Origin: Methylobacter sp. KS41
Lineage (GTDB): Bacteria; Pseudomonadota; Gammaproteobacteria; Methylococcales; Methylomonadaceae
Direction: 5' to 3'
Length of the DNA: 64,000 bases
NCBI GenBank assembly: GCA_002862125.1
Contig: PHSP01000001.1
Coordinates: 930,001-994,000, forward strand
Below, piece after piece: positions 1 through 9,885 of this stretch. The number at the start of each line of letters is the position of its first letter. Within the stretch, counting starts at the first letter, position 1. The position numbers and the translations under genes were made by a program. The notes beneath the pieces were generated by a model, which was given only the letters and a program-made list of their open reading frames with translations, searched no databases and had not been told where the DNA came from.

Positions 1-1603
1 CTGAAAAAGTAGGCTTCGCTCCTAACGCCACTCGCAAAGTCATACCGTCGCTTTCCCGGATTGAATCCAGCGGCGGATTGGTTACTTGAGCAAAACGCTG
101 GCTAAAATAACGCGACATGCCGCCTTCAGCGCTTGACAGGGCATTTGGCGCCAAACCATAGCCCATGGCCGATACTTTTTCCATGCCGGTTGCCAGCATC
201 GGATCAAGCAGAAACCTGAAGCTTTCCTGATTGAGGGAATAAGCGGTATGTTGCTGGTCTATATTGAACGAGTGCTCATTATCGAGTTCCGCCAATTCGA
301 CGAGCGGCAGGTCAGCCAGATGAATGCAGCGCTGCGCCAGTAAAGCCTGATAATCCTGTTCATTAGCCAGACGATCCATGACTTGATGGCTGTTGTAGGC
401 TTCACCGGTATTGTGGTCAAAATACAGCATGCCGCCCGCTTCGATGCGGCCGCGCTTCAAAACGTCCTTGGGCGGAAAATCGATTTGACCGGCTTCCGAC
501 ATTACTGCCAAATAATCCTTGGTTTCTACCGAGCGCAAAGGCCTTAACCCCAAACGATCCAGGCGCGCGCCTACACGGATGCCGTCATTGAAAATCAACG
601 CCGCCGGACCGTCATTTTTTTCTTCATAGAGACTGAAATACTCCAGCATCGCCCGGATAGCTGGTGACAAGGTCTTGTCATTTTCCCACGCCGGCGGCAT
701 CATGGCCAAAACAGCGGTGACTATATCCAAATTATCTTCGTTAATACGGCGAGTCAGGGTTTGATCCAGGCGCCCGGAATCAGATTGACCGCAAGGAAAA
801 ACAATGTGCTTGTTATGCTGTCTGGCAATGGCGTTTTCGCTTAAACGGTTTTTCTTGTCGGTATTCAACTCGCCATTGTGCGCCATATAACGGAATGGCT
901 GAGCCATTATGGTTGCAGGCGCTGTATTGGTAGAAAACCGGGTATGGAAAAACAGCGTACTGATTTCGTGATCAGTATCGTACAGATCTTTAAAATATGG
1001 GATAACTTCAAACGAATTTAAGCGGCCTTTGTAAACCTGAGTGCGCGAACTCATGGATAACGGATAAAAACCGGCCAATTCAGGACGGGTAAAGCCTTCA
1101 ACCTCAATGTCCCGTAAAGCGGACTGTATATGCTTTTCAAATTCACACTGCGAAACGTTTTTCAAACCATCCGGACGGCCGAATACACATTGTTTTATCG
1201 GTAATTGGGCCTTTATCGCTGCTGCGTTGATAACGTCAAAGTCAACGGGTATATTGCGCCACAAGATAATCGGCAAACCGGAGCTTTTAAAATGGCGTTC
1301 AATGAGCTCATTTGCAGCGGAATCGTAATGATCATGATCTTCAGGGAAAAAGAAGTTGGCAACGCCAAATTGACCTGGTTCAAGACTGTCAATACCCGTT
1401 ATTTTGCGAAAGAACTTGAGGGATAAATCAATATTAACGCCCGCGCCATCGCCAATGCCTTCAGCGCTCATGCCGCCGCGATGGGGAATAGTGCACAAGG
1501 CCTCATGGGATTTAACGAGCAACTCATGAGTTTGTTTACTCTGTTTGTGAGTGATGAAACCCACTCCGCAGCTATCCTGCGATAAACCAGCGTTGTAAAG
1601 CAT
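1..1603 (-). CDS. Glutamate synthase large-subunit-like protein, partial (C-terminus beyond left edge)
   Basis: The reading frame is open from about 1603 to the window edge, so only the N-terminal ~534 residues are visible. It begins MLYNAGLSQDSCGVGF, like the E. coli-type GltB start (MLYDKSLERDNCGFG), and Cys12 is the expected class II glutamine amidotransferase nucleophile, normally exposed by cleaving a short propeptide. Further motifs are RFSTN, QPFRYMAHNGELNT, DRLGLRPLR and FAQVTNPPLDSIRE, the last marking the central domain. An in-frame ATG lies 12 codons upstream at 1639. It is clearly different from the gltB at 4898-9517, so this is a second, divergent large subunit or GltB-like amidotransferase. 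The family transfers glutamine amide nitrogen to 2-oxoglutarate. Partner and C-terminal domains are not visible. Confidence 0.88.
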   Translation of the reverse strand, partial: MLYNAGLSQDSCGVGFITHKQSKQTHELLVKSHEALCTIPHRGGMSAEGIGDGAGVNIDLSLKFFRKITGIDSLEPGQFGVANFFFPEDHDHYDSAANELIERHFKSSGLPIILWRNIPVDFDVINAAAIKAQLPIKQCVFGRPDGLKNVSQCEFEKHIQSALRDIEVEGFTRPELAGFYPLSMSSRTQVYKGRLNSFEVIPYFKDLYDTDHEISTLFFHTRFSTNTAPATIMAQPFRYMAHNGELNTDKKNRLSENAIARQHNKHIVFPCGQSDSGRLDQTLTRRINEDNLDIVTAVLAMMPPAWENDKTLSPAIRAMLEYFSLYEEKNDGPAALIFNDGIRVGARLDRLGLRPLRSVETKDYLAVMSEAGQIDFPPKDVLKRGRIEAGGMLYFDHNTGEAYNSHQVMDRLANEQDYQALLAQRCIHLADLPLVELAELDNEHSFNIDQQHTAYSLNQESFRFLLDPMLATGMEKVSAMGYGLAPNALSSAEGGMSRYFSQRFAQVTNPPLDSIRESDGMTLRVALGAKPTFS

Positions 1604-1639
1604 AGCGTTTTTATTACCTGATCGGGAATTTTTATTCAT

Positions 1640-2093
1640 TATCCAGCCCGTACTCTCATCATGTCGTTGTGCGGCGTTTAAAGTTTGTTATTTCAGTGCG
1701 CAGCAGATTTGCTTGCACCAGATTAACGCATTAAATCATTGTGAATTTATTTGAAAATCATTTAGTTAAAGCTGCGAATATTAGCACAACCATGCTGGCT
1801 TGTCATTTAGGCATGAAGAATTTGTTTAATTGAACTTGAATAAATAACCTTTAACTCTGTGTATTTATTATGCAGAAAATGTAATTTTAACGATTACTTG
1901 CGATTTGATAATAACTGCCTAAAAAATCAGGCATAAAAACCTCGCTTGGAAGGTACCAGAGACGGGTCGGGTTAGCGTGGTTTACACAGGCTGGGTCGAA
2001 GCGATGACGAAAACCCTGCTCGTTAGATAATTTCGCGATAGAAAACCGCCGCCGGTCTCAAGGCTATGGCGGATTGCCTATGGGCACCCCCCC
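1640..2093. other. Intergenic, promoter side of gltB-like gene, with degenerate repeats
   Basis: No coding frame is convincing here. The part next to the gltB-like gene (1680-1900) is AT-rich and probably carries its promoter, but no clear -35/-10 pair could be fixed. From about 1960 to 2093 the sequence becomes GC-richer, with fragments typical of dispersed palindromic repeats (GGGTCGGGTTAGCG, GCGATAGAAAACCGCC). Confidence 0.5.
2031..2080. repeat. Palindrome-derived repeat, left copy
   Basis: Positions 2065-2080 (TATGGCGGATTGCCTA) are the exact reverse complement of 2871-2886. Positions 2031-2051 (TTTCGCGATAGAAAACCGC...) recur as a direct near-copy at 3325-3345 (TTTCGCGATAGCAAACCGC...). These look like halves of a dispersed REP-like palindrome that has been broken up. 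Confidence 0.55.
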
Positions 2094-2294
2094 TTACGGC
2101 CTTTTGCTGTCCGGTTGAGCGACTGGTTTAGAAGTCATTTCTCTGGCTTCTACCTGATGTCCATAAAAGCATTTGGAATTCTGGCTCTCCTTTTCGGAAG
2201 GTTTTATTTTCAGATCCCTCCGCATTTCCCAAACAAGATCATTAAGCCCTGATTGCTTCTCTTGTAGGGTCGATCTTGTATTACTACTGCTCAT
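2094..2294 (-). CDS. Hypothetical small hydrophilic protein, 66 aa
   Basis: This short frame is preceded by a good ribosome binding site (AGGAT, 5 bases before the ATG). The product is charged, has one Cys and no membrane segment, and no family was recognised. It lies between the halves of the inverted repeat at 2065/2871 with two other small minus-strand frames, in what looks like accessory filler between the two glutamate synthase loci. It may be spurious; the start signal is the main support. Confidence 0.38.
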   Translation of the reverse strand: MSSSNTRSTLQEKQSGLNDLVWEMRRDLKIKPSEKESQNSKCFYGHQVEAREMTSKPVAQPDSKRP

Positions 2295-2374
2295 TTTTAT
2301 CCTGATAGTTGTGCAAAGCCTTCAAAACAGAATTTGGCGATAGCGCATGGAGATCATTGCAGGCTTTTGCAAAT

Positions 2375-2578
2375 TTAATGTCTCTCAATCGACTTTTCAG
2401 AATCCGTAATTCCGCTCAGTGATTCAACAAAATTCAGATGCAACTTTAGCTTTTCCTTTCTCCATTCTGATTCGCGCTCAGCGGCCTTGCTTTTATAGAA
2501 CGTCAATACGCCAGCAAGGGCTGGAACCAATATTCCCCAAAAATTAGGGGAAGTCAATATAGCCGCGGTTTCAGTCAT
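2375..2578 (-). CDS. Hypothetical small membrane-anchored protein, 67 aa
   Basis: The protein has one likely membrane segment (about residues 13-30, WGILVPALAGVLTFY) followed by a strongly charged, helical C-terminal half (KAAERESEWRKEKLKLH) that may form a coiled coil. This layout resembles small phage or mobile-element membrane proteins, but no family was recognised. It stands alone in the repeat-bounded gap upstream of the gltBD locus. No strong ribosome binding site is visible. Confidence 0.45.
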   Translation of the reverse strand: MTETAAILTSPNFWGILVPALAGVLTFYKSKAAERESEWRKEKLKLHLNFVESLSGITDSEKSIERH

Positions 2579-2833
2579 GGCTTATAACGTAATATATACG
2601 GCTTTATTTGTCCAATAATCTGCTTCATAAGACGTATAAACATTTTTATTGAACTTTCTGAATGTTTATCATGATTACACTGGAAGTCAACGCGACGGAT
2701 TATACAAATACGACATTTCTTCGGCCAAAGAAATTACTGGATCAAAAATAGTAAAACAAATACATCGACAAAAAAAGGTGAACAACCTCAACGTTTGTTC
2801 ACCCTTACTAAAGCGCGTCTACCTAACAGTATT

Positions 2834-2849
2834 ACCTCGGCAACTCTGA
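2834..2849. repeat. 16-bp direct repeat of the gltD 3' end
   Basis: ACCTCGGCAACTCTGA occurs here and again at 3429-3444, where it encodes the C-terminal residues of GltD. The preceding bases (ATTACC versus ATCACC) extend the match to about 19 bases with one mismatch. The repeats bracket about 580 bp that hold one small coiled-coil gene. This resembles an attachment-site duplication or a short-homology rearrangement. Confidence 0.6.
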
Positions 2850-2870
2850 TCCCCTAAGTGGATTCGCCGG

Positions 2871-2886
2871 TAGGCAATCCGCCATA
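2871..2886. repeat. Inverted-repeat arm matching 2065-2080
   Basis: TAGGCAATCCGCCATA is the exact reverse complement of 2065-2080. The two arms enclose about 790 bp with two small minus-strand ORFs. Confidence 0.6.
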
Positions 2887-2964
2887 ATCGAAACCTATAA
2901 TATTTAAACCCTGTCCAGTTTTTCCAAATGTGCCGGTTTCTGGTGGCGAGCTCGCTTTGCACTT

Positions 2965-3216
2965 TTAGGTGAGCTCTAAACGCCGTTCAATACGATCCAA
3001 ACGCTCGCTAAGCCGGTCAATTGTAATTTGCTGACCAACCTGGCCTTCGTAATAATCCGAAGCATCTCGTTTAACTGCACCCATGCCGCGCTCAAGAGCA
3101 GTTAATCGGTGTTTGATGTCCGCCATATCTGCATCATGTTTGTTGCGAAATTCTTTGAGCTCTCCGCGCAAGGCTTTTAGATGTTCAATGACTATATTTT
3201 CAATGTTGTCGGTCAT
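2965..3216 (-). CDS. Small coiled-coil protein, 83 aa
   Basis: The protein is almost wholly alpha-helical and charged, with heptad-like spacing (IVIEHLKALRGELKEFR near the N-terminus, ITIDRLSERLDRIERRLEL at the C-terminus). It has no membrane segment or signal peptide. A clean ribosome binding site (AGGAA, 7 bases before ATG) supports the start. Small proteins of this kind are common in gammaproteobacterial accessory regions and are often of unknown function. It lies between two copies of a 16-bp repeat derived from the gltD 3' end and could have moved with them. Confidence 0.62.
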   Translation of the reverse strand: MTDNIENIVIEHLKALRGELKEFRNKHDADMADIKHRLTALERGMGAVKRDASDYYEGQVGQQITIDRLSERLDRIERRLELT

Positions 3217-3426
3217 CTTAATGTTCCTGGTTGAAATGTTGGGTTACCAAAAAGCGGGCAACCTACATAGCTTTATTGATTTGCCAAAAAATCAACATAA
3301 CCATAATAGCATATCGTACGACAGTTTCGCGATAGCAAACCGCAGCACCAATAACAAACACCACAGCAAAGCCTGTCAGGATTTGCAACCCTGACCGGTG
3401 CGTTTCTCAACAATTTACAAAAACCA

Positions 3427-4872
3427 TCACCTCGGCAACTCTGAAAATCCCATCAGATATTCATCTACAGCCCTGGCGGCTTGCCGGCCTTCGCGTATCG
3501 CCCAGACCACCAGTGATTGCCCGCGCCGCCCGTCGCCGGCGGCAAAAACCTTATCAACAGAAGTGCTGTACTGCTTTTCGTTGGCTTTAATCTGCCCGCG
3601 CCCGTCCAATTCAACGCCAAGTTCGTGCAACAAGCCTTCATGCACCGGGTGAACAAAGCCCATCGCCAGCAACACCAGATCAGCTTCCAGGGTAAATGAA
3701 CTACCGGGTTTTTCGTTCATTTTCCATTGTCCACCCTCCTGTTTCCATTCCACCTCAACCGCATCAAGAGAAGTAATGACCCCATCCTGGCCGCTAACGC
3801 TTTTGGTATTGGCGCTCCAGTAACGATGCTTGATACCTTCCTCATGAGAAGAAGTAGTGCGCAATTTGTTGGGCCAGTCCGGCCAAGTGAGCAATTTGTT
3901 TTCCTTTTCCGGCGGTTGCGGCAAAATTTCGAGCTGCACGACAGATATCGCGCCTTGTCTAATTGACGTGCCAATGCAATCAGAGCCTGTATCGCCGCCG
4001 CCGATAACCACGACATTCTTGCCGTTCGCGGAAATGGCGTCGTCTTCACCTACGATATCGCCCGCCACGCGCTTGTTTTGCTGACGCAAAAAATCCATCG
4101 CAAAATAAACGCCCTGGTAATCATAACGGCCTGGCACTTCCAGATCGCGCGGTTTTTCCGATCCTATTGCAAGCACTAGCGCATCGTAATCGTCGAGTAT
4201 TTTTTGCGCGGAAATGTCTTTGCCGATAAAACTGTTGGGCCTGAACCGGACGCCTTCTGCTTGCATCTGCGCGATACGCCGGTCGATCAAATGTTTTCCC
4301 ATCTTAAAATCAGGAATGCCATAGCGTAATAAGCCGCCGATACGGTCATTTTTTTCATACATCACGACTTCATGACCGGCGCGCGCCAGCTGTTGAGCGC
4401 ATGCCAATCCCGCCGGCCCGGAACCTATGACCGCCACCCGCTTGCCGGTGCGTTTCGCAGGAATAACAGGCTTTACCCAGCCCATTTCCCAGCCTTTATC
4501 GATAATGGCGCGTTCAATCGATTTAATGGTAACGGGTTGGTCTGTCAAATTTAGCGTACAAGCAGCTTCGCAAGGCGCGGGACAAATACTGCCGGTAAAT
4601 TCGGGAAAATTGTTGGTGCTATGCAAAACGTCCAGCGCTGCTTGCCAATCTCCACGATAAACCCCGTCATTCCATTCCGGGATTATATTATTAACCGGAC
4701 ATCCCTGATGACAAAAAGGAATGCCGCAGTCCATGCATCTGGCCCCTTGCTGAGCCATTTCAGCATCGCTGGGGACCAGCGTAAATTCCCGATAGTGCTG
4801 AATACGATCACCCGGCGCTTCATAACGGCGTTCAGCGCGAGGTAGCTCCATAAACCCGGTTGGTTTGCCCAT
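3427..4872 (-). CDS. gltD: Glutamate synthase small subunit (beta)
   Basis: At 481 aa this is the usual GltD length. The N-terminal Cys clusters ([14 protein letters not shown] and CPAPCEAAC) bind the [4Fe-4S] centres. [20 protein letters not shown] is the FAD-binding Rossmann motif and [11 protein letters not shown] the NADPH site. GltD takes electrons from NADPH and passes them to GltB for reductive synthesis of glutamate. I use the ATG at 4872 ([12 protein letters not shown]), which matches the family start and has AAGG 9 bases upstream. A longer frame to 4956 would add 28 unlikely residues overlapping gltB. It lies 25 bases after gltB, so the two form an operon. The last codons are duplicated at 2834-2849. 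Confidence 0.95.
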   Translation of the reverse strand: MGKPTGFMELPRAERRYEAPGDRIQHYREFTLVPSDAEMAQQGARCMDCGIPFCHQGCPVNNIIPEWNDGVYRGDWQAALDVLHSTNNFPEFTGSICPAPCEAACTLNLTDQPVTIKSIERAIIDKGWEMGWVKPVIPAKRTGKRVAVIGSGPAGLACAQQLARAGHEVVMYEKNDRIGGLLRYGIPDFKMGKHLIDRRIAQMQAEGVRFRPNSFIGKDISAQKILDDYDALVLAIGSEKPRDLEVPGRYDYQGVYFAMDFLRQQNKRVAGDIVGEDDAISANGKNVVVIGGGDTGSDCIGTSIRQGAISVVQLEILPQPPEKENKLLTWPDWPNKLRTTSSHEEGIKHRYWSANTKSVSGQDGVITSLDAVEVEWKQEGGQWKMNEKPGSSFTLEADLVLLAMGFVHPVHEGLLHELGVELDGRGQIKANEKQYSTSVDKVFAAGDGRRGQSLVVWAIREGRQAARAVDEYLMGFSELPR

Positions 4873-4897
4873 CTTCAATACCTTCTTTAAAAAACGG

Positions 4898-7800
4898 TTA
4901 CGCTGTTGCGGATGCTTGTTTTGCCTGAATTTGCTTGAGCGCTGCACGATAATCAACCGGCATCACTTTGATAAAACGCGGCAAGTATTCATTCCAATTC
5001 TCCAGAATATGCTGCGCTATCTGACTGCCCGTATAGCGTTTATGGTTTTGAATCAAATGTTTCAAGCGCTGGGCATCATGGCGGGTCATATCAGACATGA
5101 TATGAACGCGTCCATGGGTTTCCATGTCGCCGCCCTGATGAGCGACGATTTCCAGGTTTTCATCTTCCTCCGGAATGGGTTCCAGTTCAACCATGGCTAA
5201 GTTGCACAGCTGATCAAAGTTAGCGTCTTTGTCCAACACATAAGCCACTCCCCCTGACATACCAGCTGCAAAATTACGACCGGTTTTTCCAAGCACGACC
5301 ACCACGCCGCCCGTCATATATTCACAACCATGATCACCAACGCCTTCAACAACGGCAAAAGCCCCCGAATTGCGCACTGCAAAACGCTCGCCGGCAACGC
5401 CGTTGAAATAGCATTCGCCGCTGACGGCGCCATATAAAACGGTGTTGCCGACAATAATATTCTCCGCGGGATCAATAGGGCAATCTTTAGGCGGATAAAT
5501 AGCAATTCTCCCGCCGCTCATGCCTTTGCCTACATAATCATTGCCTTCGCCTTCGAGCTCTATGCTGACGCCTTGCGCTAAAAATGCGCCAAAACTTTGT
5601 CCGGCGGTGCCTTTAACCTTGATCGCAATGGTATCGTCAGGCAAGCCTTTATGTCCATAGCGCTTGGCGACTTCGCCGGATAACATCGCGCCAAAGGTTC
5701 TGTTGACATTGCAAATAGGCGTGTTGATTATTACTGCTTGCCCGTTTTCGAGAGCGGGCTGAGCCTGTGCGATCAGGACATGATCCAATGCCTTTTCCAA
5801 GCCATGCTCTTGACGTTCGCAGTTATAAACAGCCGTTAGCCCGTCGACGTCCGGTTTATAGAAAATACGGCTAAAGTCCAGGCCTTGCGCCTTCCAATGC
5901 GAGAGCGCGCGTTTCATGTCCAGTCTATCCGAACGGCCAACCATTTCGTTAAAGCTGCGGAAACCGAGCTTGGCCATCCACCGGCGCACATCTTCGGCAA
6001 TCATGAAGAAATAATTCACAACATGTTCGGGTTGCCCGGTGAAACGCTTCCGGAGCTCCGGATCCTGGGTCGCCACGCCGACCGGGCAGGTGTTCAAATG
6101 ACATTTGCGCATCATTATACACCCTGATACGATCAAGGGCGCGGTAGCAAAGCCGAATTCATCGGCCCCTAACAATGCGCCGATAATGACATCACGTCCG
6201 GTGCGTAAACCGCCGTCGACTTGCACGGCAATGCGTCCGCGCAGCTTGTTGAGCACCAGCGTTTGATGCGTTTCCGCAAGCCCTATTTCCCAGGGCAGGC
6301 CGGCATGTTTAATGGAAGTCATCGGGCTTGCGCCGGTGCCGCCGTCATAACCGGCAATGGTGACATGATCCGCATGAGCTTTGGAAACACCTGCCGCCAC
6401 TGTGCCCACGCCCACTTCCGACACCAGCTTCACGCTGATGCGCGCTGCGGGGTTAACGTTTTTCAAGTCATGGATAAGCTGCGCTAAGTCCTCAATAGAA
6501 TAAATATCATGGTGCGGCGGCGGCGATATTAAACCGACGCCTTGCGTGGAATGACGCACTTTGGCGATAACGGCATCGACTTTATGTCCGGGCAGCTGGC
6601 CGCCCTCGCCGGGTTTAGCGCCCTGGCTGATTTTAATTTGAATGTCGTCAGCATTGACCAAATACTCAGTGGTCACGCCAAAGCGTCCCGATGCGACTTG
6701 CTTGATCGCAGAGCGCATTGAATCGCCATTGGGCAAAGTTTTAAAGCGTTCCGGAAGCTCCCCGCCTTCGCCAGTATTGGATTTGCCGCCGATGCGATTC
6801 ATGGCGATGGCCAGATTGGTATGCGCTTCGTATGAAATTGAACCAAACGACATGGCTCCGGTTGCAAAGCGTTTTACGATCTGCACGGCAGGCTCTACTT
6901 CGTCCAACGGCACCGGACTTGCGTCCTCCCTTAAACTCATTAATCCGCGCAAAGTCAGCAGCGCTTCACTCTGCTCATCGATCAAACGGCAAAATTCAGC
7001 ATATAATTCAGGGCTATTCGTGCGCGTTGCATGCTGCAATTTGCTGATGGATGCCGGCGTCCAGGTATGCGCTTCGCCGCGTATGCGGTATGCATACTCC
7101 CCGCCTATGTCCAGGGCATTCTTATATAACGGGGCGTTGCCAAAAGCAATGCGGTGGCGGCGCAGGGTTTCTTCGCTGATTTCCGGTAAACCCGCGCCTT
7201 CGGTTGTGCTGACTGTCCCGGTAAAATAACGATCCAGAAAGGGCTCAGCTAAACCTACAGCATTAAAAATCTGCGCTCCGCAATAAGACTGATAAGTCGA
7301 TATACCCATTTTTGACATTACTTTAAGCAAGCCTTTAGAGACTGCTTTGACATAACGCTTATGCGCTTCACATTCCGCAAGGTCAGCAGCGTCCTTGCAA
7401 AATTTGGAGAGCGTATCAAACGCCAGGTAAGGATTCACCGCTTCCGCGCCATAGGCCGCCAACAGGGCGAAATGGTGGACCTCGCGCGCCTCGCCGGTTT
7501 CGACAACCAGCCCTACTTTTGTGCGCAAGCCTTCGCGGGTCAGGTATTGATGTACCGCAGAGGTGGCTAACAGCGCAGGAATGGCGACATAGGCTGCGTC
7601 AAGGTTACGGTCGGAGAGCGCCAGAATATTATTGCCTTCTTCAACAGCATGCTTTGCCGCCAGACAAAGTTTATCCAACGCACCTTCCATACCGCTTGCC
7701 CCCAAATCGGAAGAATAACAAAGCGTTAAGGTTTTCGTCTTGAACACCCCGCCGGTGCGTGTTTCGATACGGCGGATTTTTTCCAAATCCTGATTGGTCA

Positions 7801-9517
7801 AAATCGGCTGCTCCACTTCCAGCCGCATATGTGTCCCCCCCTCATCCAGGCCTAACAGGTTGGGGCGCGGACCGATCAGTGAAACCAATGACATGACCAA
7901 TTCCTCACGGATCGGATCAATGGCAGGATTGGTGACCTGGGCAAAGCCTTGTTTAAAATAATCGTATAGTAAACGCGGACGTTGTGATAACACCGCTAAT
8001 GCCGCATCGATACCCATTGAACCGATTGCTTCCTGTCCGGTTTGCGCCATTGGTTTTAGGATAAAGTCGATGTCTTCCCGGGTATAACCAAACGCTTGCT
8101 GCCTGTCCAGAAGGGTGCCGGCATCGGGCGCCATTGCGGAAATTTCCGGGGGCAGTTTAGATAGTAAAATTTGTGTCTTGTCCAGCCACTCGTGATAAGG
8201 CGAACGAGCCGCCAAATCCGCCTTCAATTCCGCGTCATCAATTATGCGTCCCTGTATGGTGTCGATCATGAGCATTTTGCCTGGTTGCAAACGCCATTTT
8301 TTGACAATTTTATGCTGCGGCACTTCCAGTACGCCCATTTCCGATGCCAAAATAACAAATCCGTCATCGGTGACCAGATAACGCGCTGGGCGCAAGCCAT
8401 TACGATCCAAAGTTGCGCCGATTTGCCGGCCATCGGTAAAGGCGATTGCCGCGGGTCCATCCCAAGGCTCCATTAGGGCAGCGTTATATTCATAAAACGC
8501 CCGCAGTTTTTCATCCATCAAGACATTGCCCGCCCAGGCTTCGGGAATGAGCAGCATCATGGCGTGAGCAAGCGTATAGCCGCCGGCCACCAATAATTCA
8601 AGGGCATTGTCGAAACACGCCGAATCCGCTTGTCCTTCGGCGATTAACGGCCACAGTTTATGAACATCCTCGCCCAAAACCTTGGATGCGATAGAATGCC
8701 GGCGGGCCGCCATGCCATTCATGTTGCCCCGCAGGGTGTTGATTTCGCCGTTGTGTGCGATCATGCGGAATGGGTGAGCCCGGTCCCAGGTCGGGAAAGT
8801 ATTGGTGGAAAAACGTTGATGCACCAGGGCGAGGGCGCTTGCCATGCGCTCATCGGTCAGGTCCGGGTAATATGATCCAACCTGATTCGCCAGCAACATG
8901 CCCTTGTAAACCAAAGTACGGGTCGATAGCGATGGCACATAGAAAACATGGCCACTTTTCAAATTCAAATCGCGAACGGCATTTTCAACTTGCTTGCGAA
9001 TGACAAAAAGTTTGCGCTCAAAAGCATCTTGATCGGGATAATCCACGCCGCGCCCGATAAATATCTGCCGGATAAAAGGCTCCCCGAGTTTTGCCGAGTC
9101 CCCCAGGCCCTGATTATCAACGGGTACGTCACGCCAGCCTAGCAATACGGCTTTTTCCCGGACAATAAATTCAGCAAACAGCGTCTCGCAACTCGCCCGG
9201 TCATCTTCATCGCGCGGCAAAAATACCATGCCTACTGCATAATCTCCCTCAGCGGGCAGTGATAATCCTTGTTTATCACACTCTGCACGTAAAAATGCAT
9301 CGGGCATTTGAATCAAAATTCCCGCGCCGTCTCCAGCTTTCGGATCAGCGCCGGTAGCGCCGCGGTGCGTCAAGTTTCTAAGCAATTCTAAACCCTGACT
9401 CACAATACCATGGCTTTTATGGCCCTTTATATGAACGATGAAACCCACTCCGCATGCATCATGTTCATTGCGCGGATCATATAAACCTTGTCTGATTGGT
9501 AGCGTATTTTGACTCAT
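4898..9517 (-). CDS. gltB: Glutamate synthase large subunit (alpha)
   Basis: At 1539 aa this is the full family length. Cys22 in [10 protein letters not shown] is the amidotransferase nucleophile after removal of a short propeptide. [10 protein letters not shown] and [11 protein letters not shown] follow in the glutaminase domain. [13 protein letters not shown] and [12 protein letters not shown] mark the FMN-binding synthase barrel, [16 protein letters not shown] the [3Fe-4S] loop, and [14 protein letters not shown] the C-terminal beta-helix. It makes two glutamates from glutamine and 2-oxoglutarate with GltD. The ATG at 9517 is preceded by AGGAG at 5 bases; an upstream GTG at 9523 overlaps that site and is less likely. 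It is first gene of the gltBD operon. Confidence 0.96.
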   Translation of the reverse strand: MSQNTLPIRQGLYDPRNEHDACGVGFIVHIKGHKSHGIVSQGLELLRNLTHRGATGADPKAGDGAGILIQMPDAFLRAECDKQGLSLPAEGDYAVGMVFLPRDEDDRASCETLFAEFIVREKAVLLGWRDVPVDNQGLGDSAKLGEPFIRQIFIGRGVDYPDQDAFERKLFVIRKQVENAVRDLNLKSGHVFYVPSLSTRTLVYKGMLLANQVGSYYPDLTDERMASALALVHQRFSTNTFPTWDRAHPFRMIAHNGEINTLRGNMNGMAARRHSIASKVLGEDVHKLWPLIAEGQADSACFDNALELLVAGGYTLAHAMMLLIPEAWAGNVLMDEKLRAFYEYNAALMEPWDGPAAIAFTDGRQIGATLDRNGLRPARYLVTDDGFVILASEMGVLEVPQHKIVKKWRLQPGKMLMIDTIQGRIIDDAELKADLAARSPYHEWLDKTQILLSKLPPEISAMAPDAGTLLDRQQAFGYTREDIDFILKPMAQTGQEAIGSMGIDAALAVLSQRPRLLYDYFKQGFAQVTNPAIDPIREELVMSLVSLIGPRPNLLGLDEGGTHMRLEVEQPILTNQDLEKIRRIETRTGGVFKTKTLTLCYSSDLGASGMEGALDKLCLAAKHAVEEGNNILALSDRNLDAAYVAIPALLATSAVHQYLTREGLRTKVGLVVETGEAREVHHFALLAAYGAEAVNPYLAFDTLSKFCKDAADLAECEAHKRYVKAVSKGLLKVMSKMGISTYQSYCGAQIFNAVGLAEPFLDRYFTGTVSTTEGAGLPEISEETLRRHRIAFGNAPLYKNALDIGGEYAYRIRGEAHTWTPASISKLQHATRTNSPELYAEFCRLIDEQSEALLTLRGLMSLREDASPVPLDEVEPAVQIVKRFATGAMSFGSISYEAHTNLAIAMNRIGGKSNTGEGGELPERFKTLPNGDSMRSAIKQVASGRFGVTTEYLVNADDIQIKISQGAKPGEGGQLPGHKVDAVIAKVRHSTQGVGLISPPPHHDIYSIEDLAQLIHDLKNVNPAARISVKLVSEVGVGTVAAGVSKAHADHVTIAGYDGGTGASPMTSIKHAGLPWEIGLAETHQTLVLNKLRGRIAVQVDGGLRTGRDVIIGALLGADEFGFATAPLIVSGCIMMRKCHLNTCPVGVATQDPELRKRFTGQPEHVVNYFFMIAEDVRRWMAKLGFRSFNEMVGRSDRLDMKRALSHWKAQGLDFSRIFYKPDVDGLTAVYNCERQEHGLEKALDHVLIAQAQPALENGQAVIINTPICNVNRTFGAMLSGEVAKRYGHKGLPDDTIAIKVKGTAGQSFGAFLAQGVSIELEGEGNDYVGKGMSGGRIAIYPPKDCPIDPAENIIVGNTVLYGAVSGECYFNGVAGERFAVRNSGAFAVVEGVGDHGCEYMTGGVVVVLGKTGRNFAAGMSGGVAYVLDKDANFDQLCNLAMVELEPIPEEDENLEIVAHQGGDMETHGRVHIMSDMTRHDAQRLKHLIQNHKRYTGSQIAQHILENWNEYLPRFIKVMPVDYRAALKQIQAKQASATA

Positions 9518-9885
9518 GGTCACTCCTAAAAGAATATAATGAAAGGGTTACTAGCATCCCTTTACAGACCCTGGCCCTGCACTCGCGCTGCGCCTCCATC
9601 GAAGGCGCAAGCGGGCAAAACGCCGGAATTATACGGATCACAATCAAGCCTGTCACGTAGTGTTTTACAACAATTATCAGACAATCGCAAGCATTCTGCT
9701 CGCCTTCAAACACTAGTCCAAGCGGAAAACCAGTGACCTCTATGGAATTTCAAAATTTATGACTTATAAACTCAAAATCCAAATTGTATTCATAAGTCAG
9801 CTAATGGATGTATTTTTCTTGATCACTGAATAAATATGGTATCTTTCTTATTGGGATAGATGCTTGAACTTATGGCCGGTTAATT
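9518..9885. other. Divergent promoter region between gltB and ubiF
   Basis: This gap serves two divergent genes. The gltB side is mixed in composition, while the ubiF side (9760-9860) is AT-rich. No gene was found, and no operator or hairpin stands out. Confidence 0.5.

Larger units (their letters stand above)
2579..2964. other. Intergenic with repeat copies
   Basis: No convincing gene lies here. The stretch holds a 16-bp copy of the gltD 3' end (2834-2849) and the right arm of the inverted repeat (2871-2886). A plus-strand frame at 2649-2849 lacks protein-like composition and runs into the repeat. Confidence 0.5.

Noticed and set aside
4873-4956. N-terminal 28-residue extension of GltD
   Set aside because: It overlaps the end of gltB and lacks similarity to GltD; the ATG at 4872 has a good ribosome binding site and family-like start.
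6642-7229. Plus-strand 195-aa open frame
   Set aside because: It lies wholly opposite gltB, whose motifs are unbroken there; it is an antisense shadow with no family resemblance.
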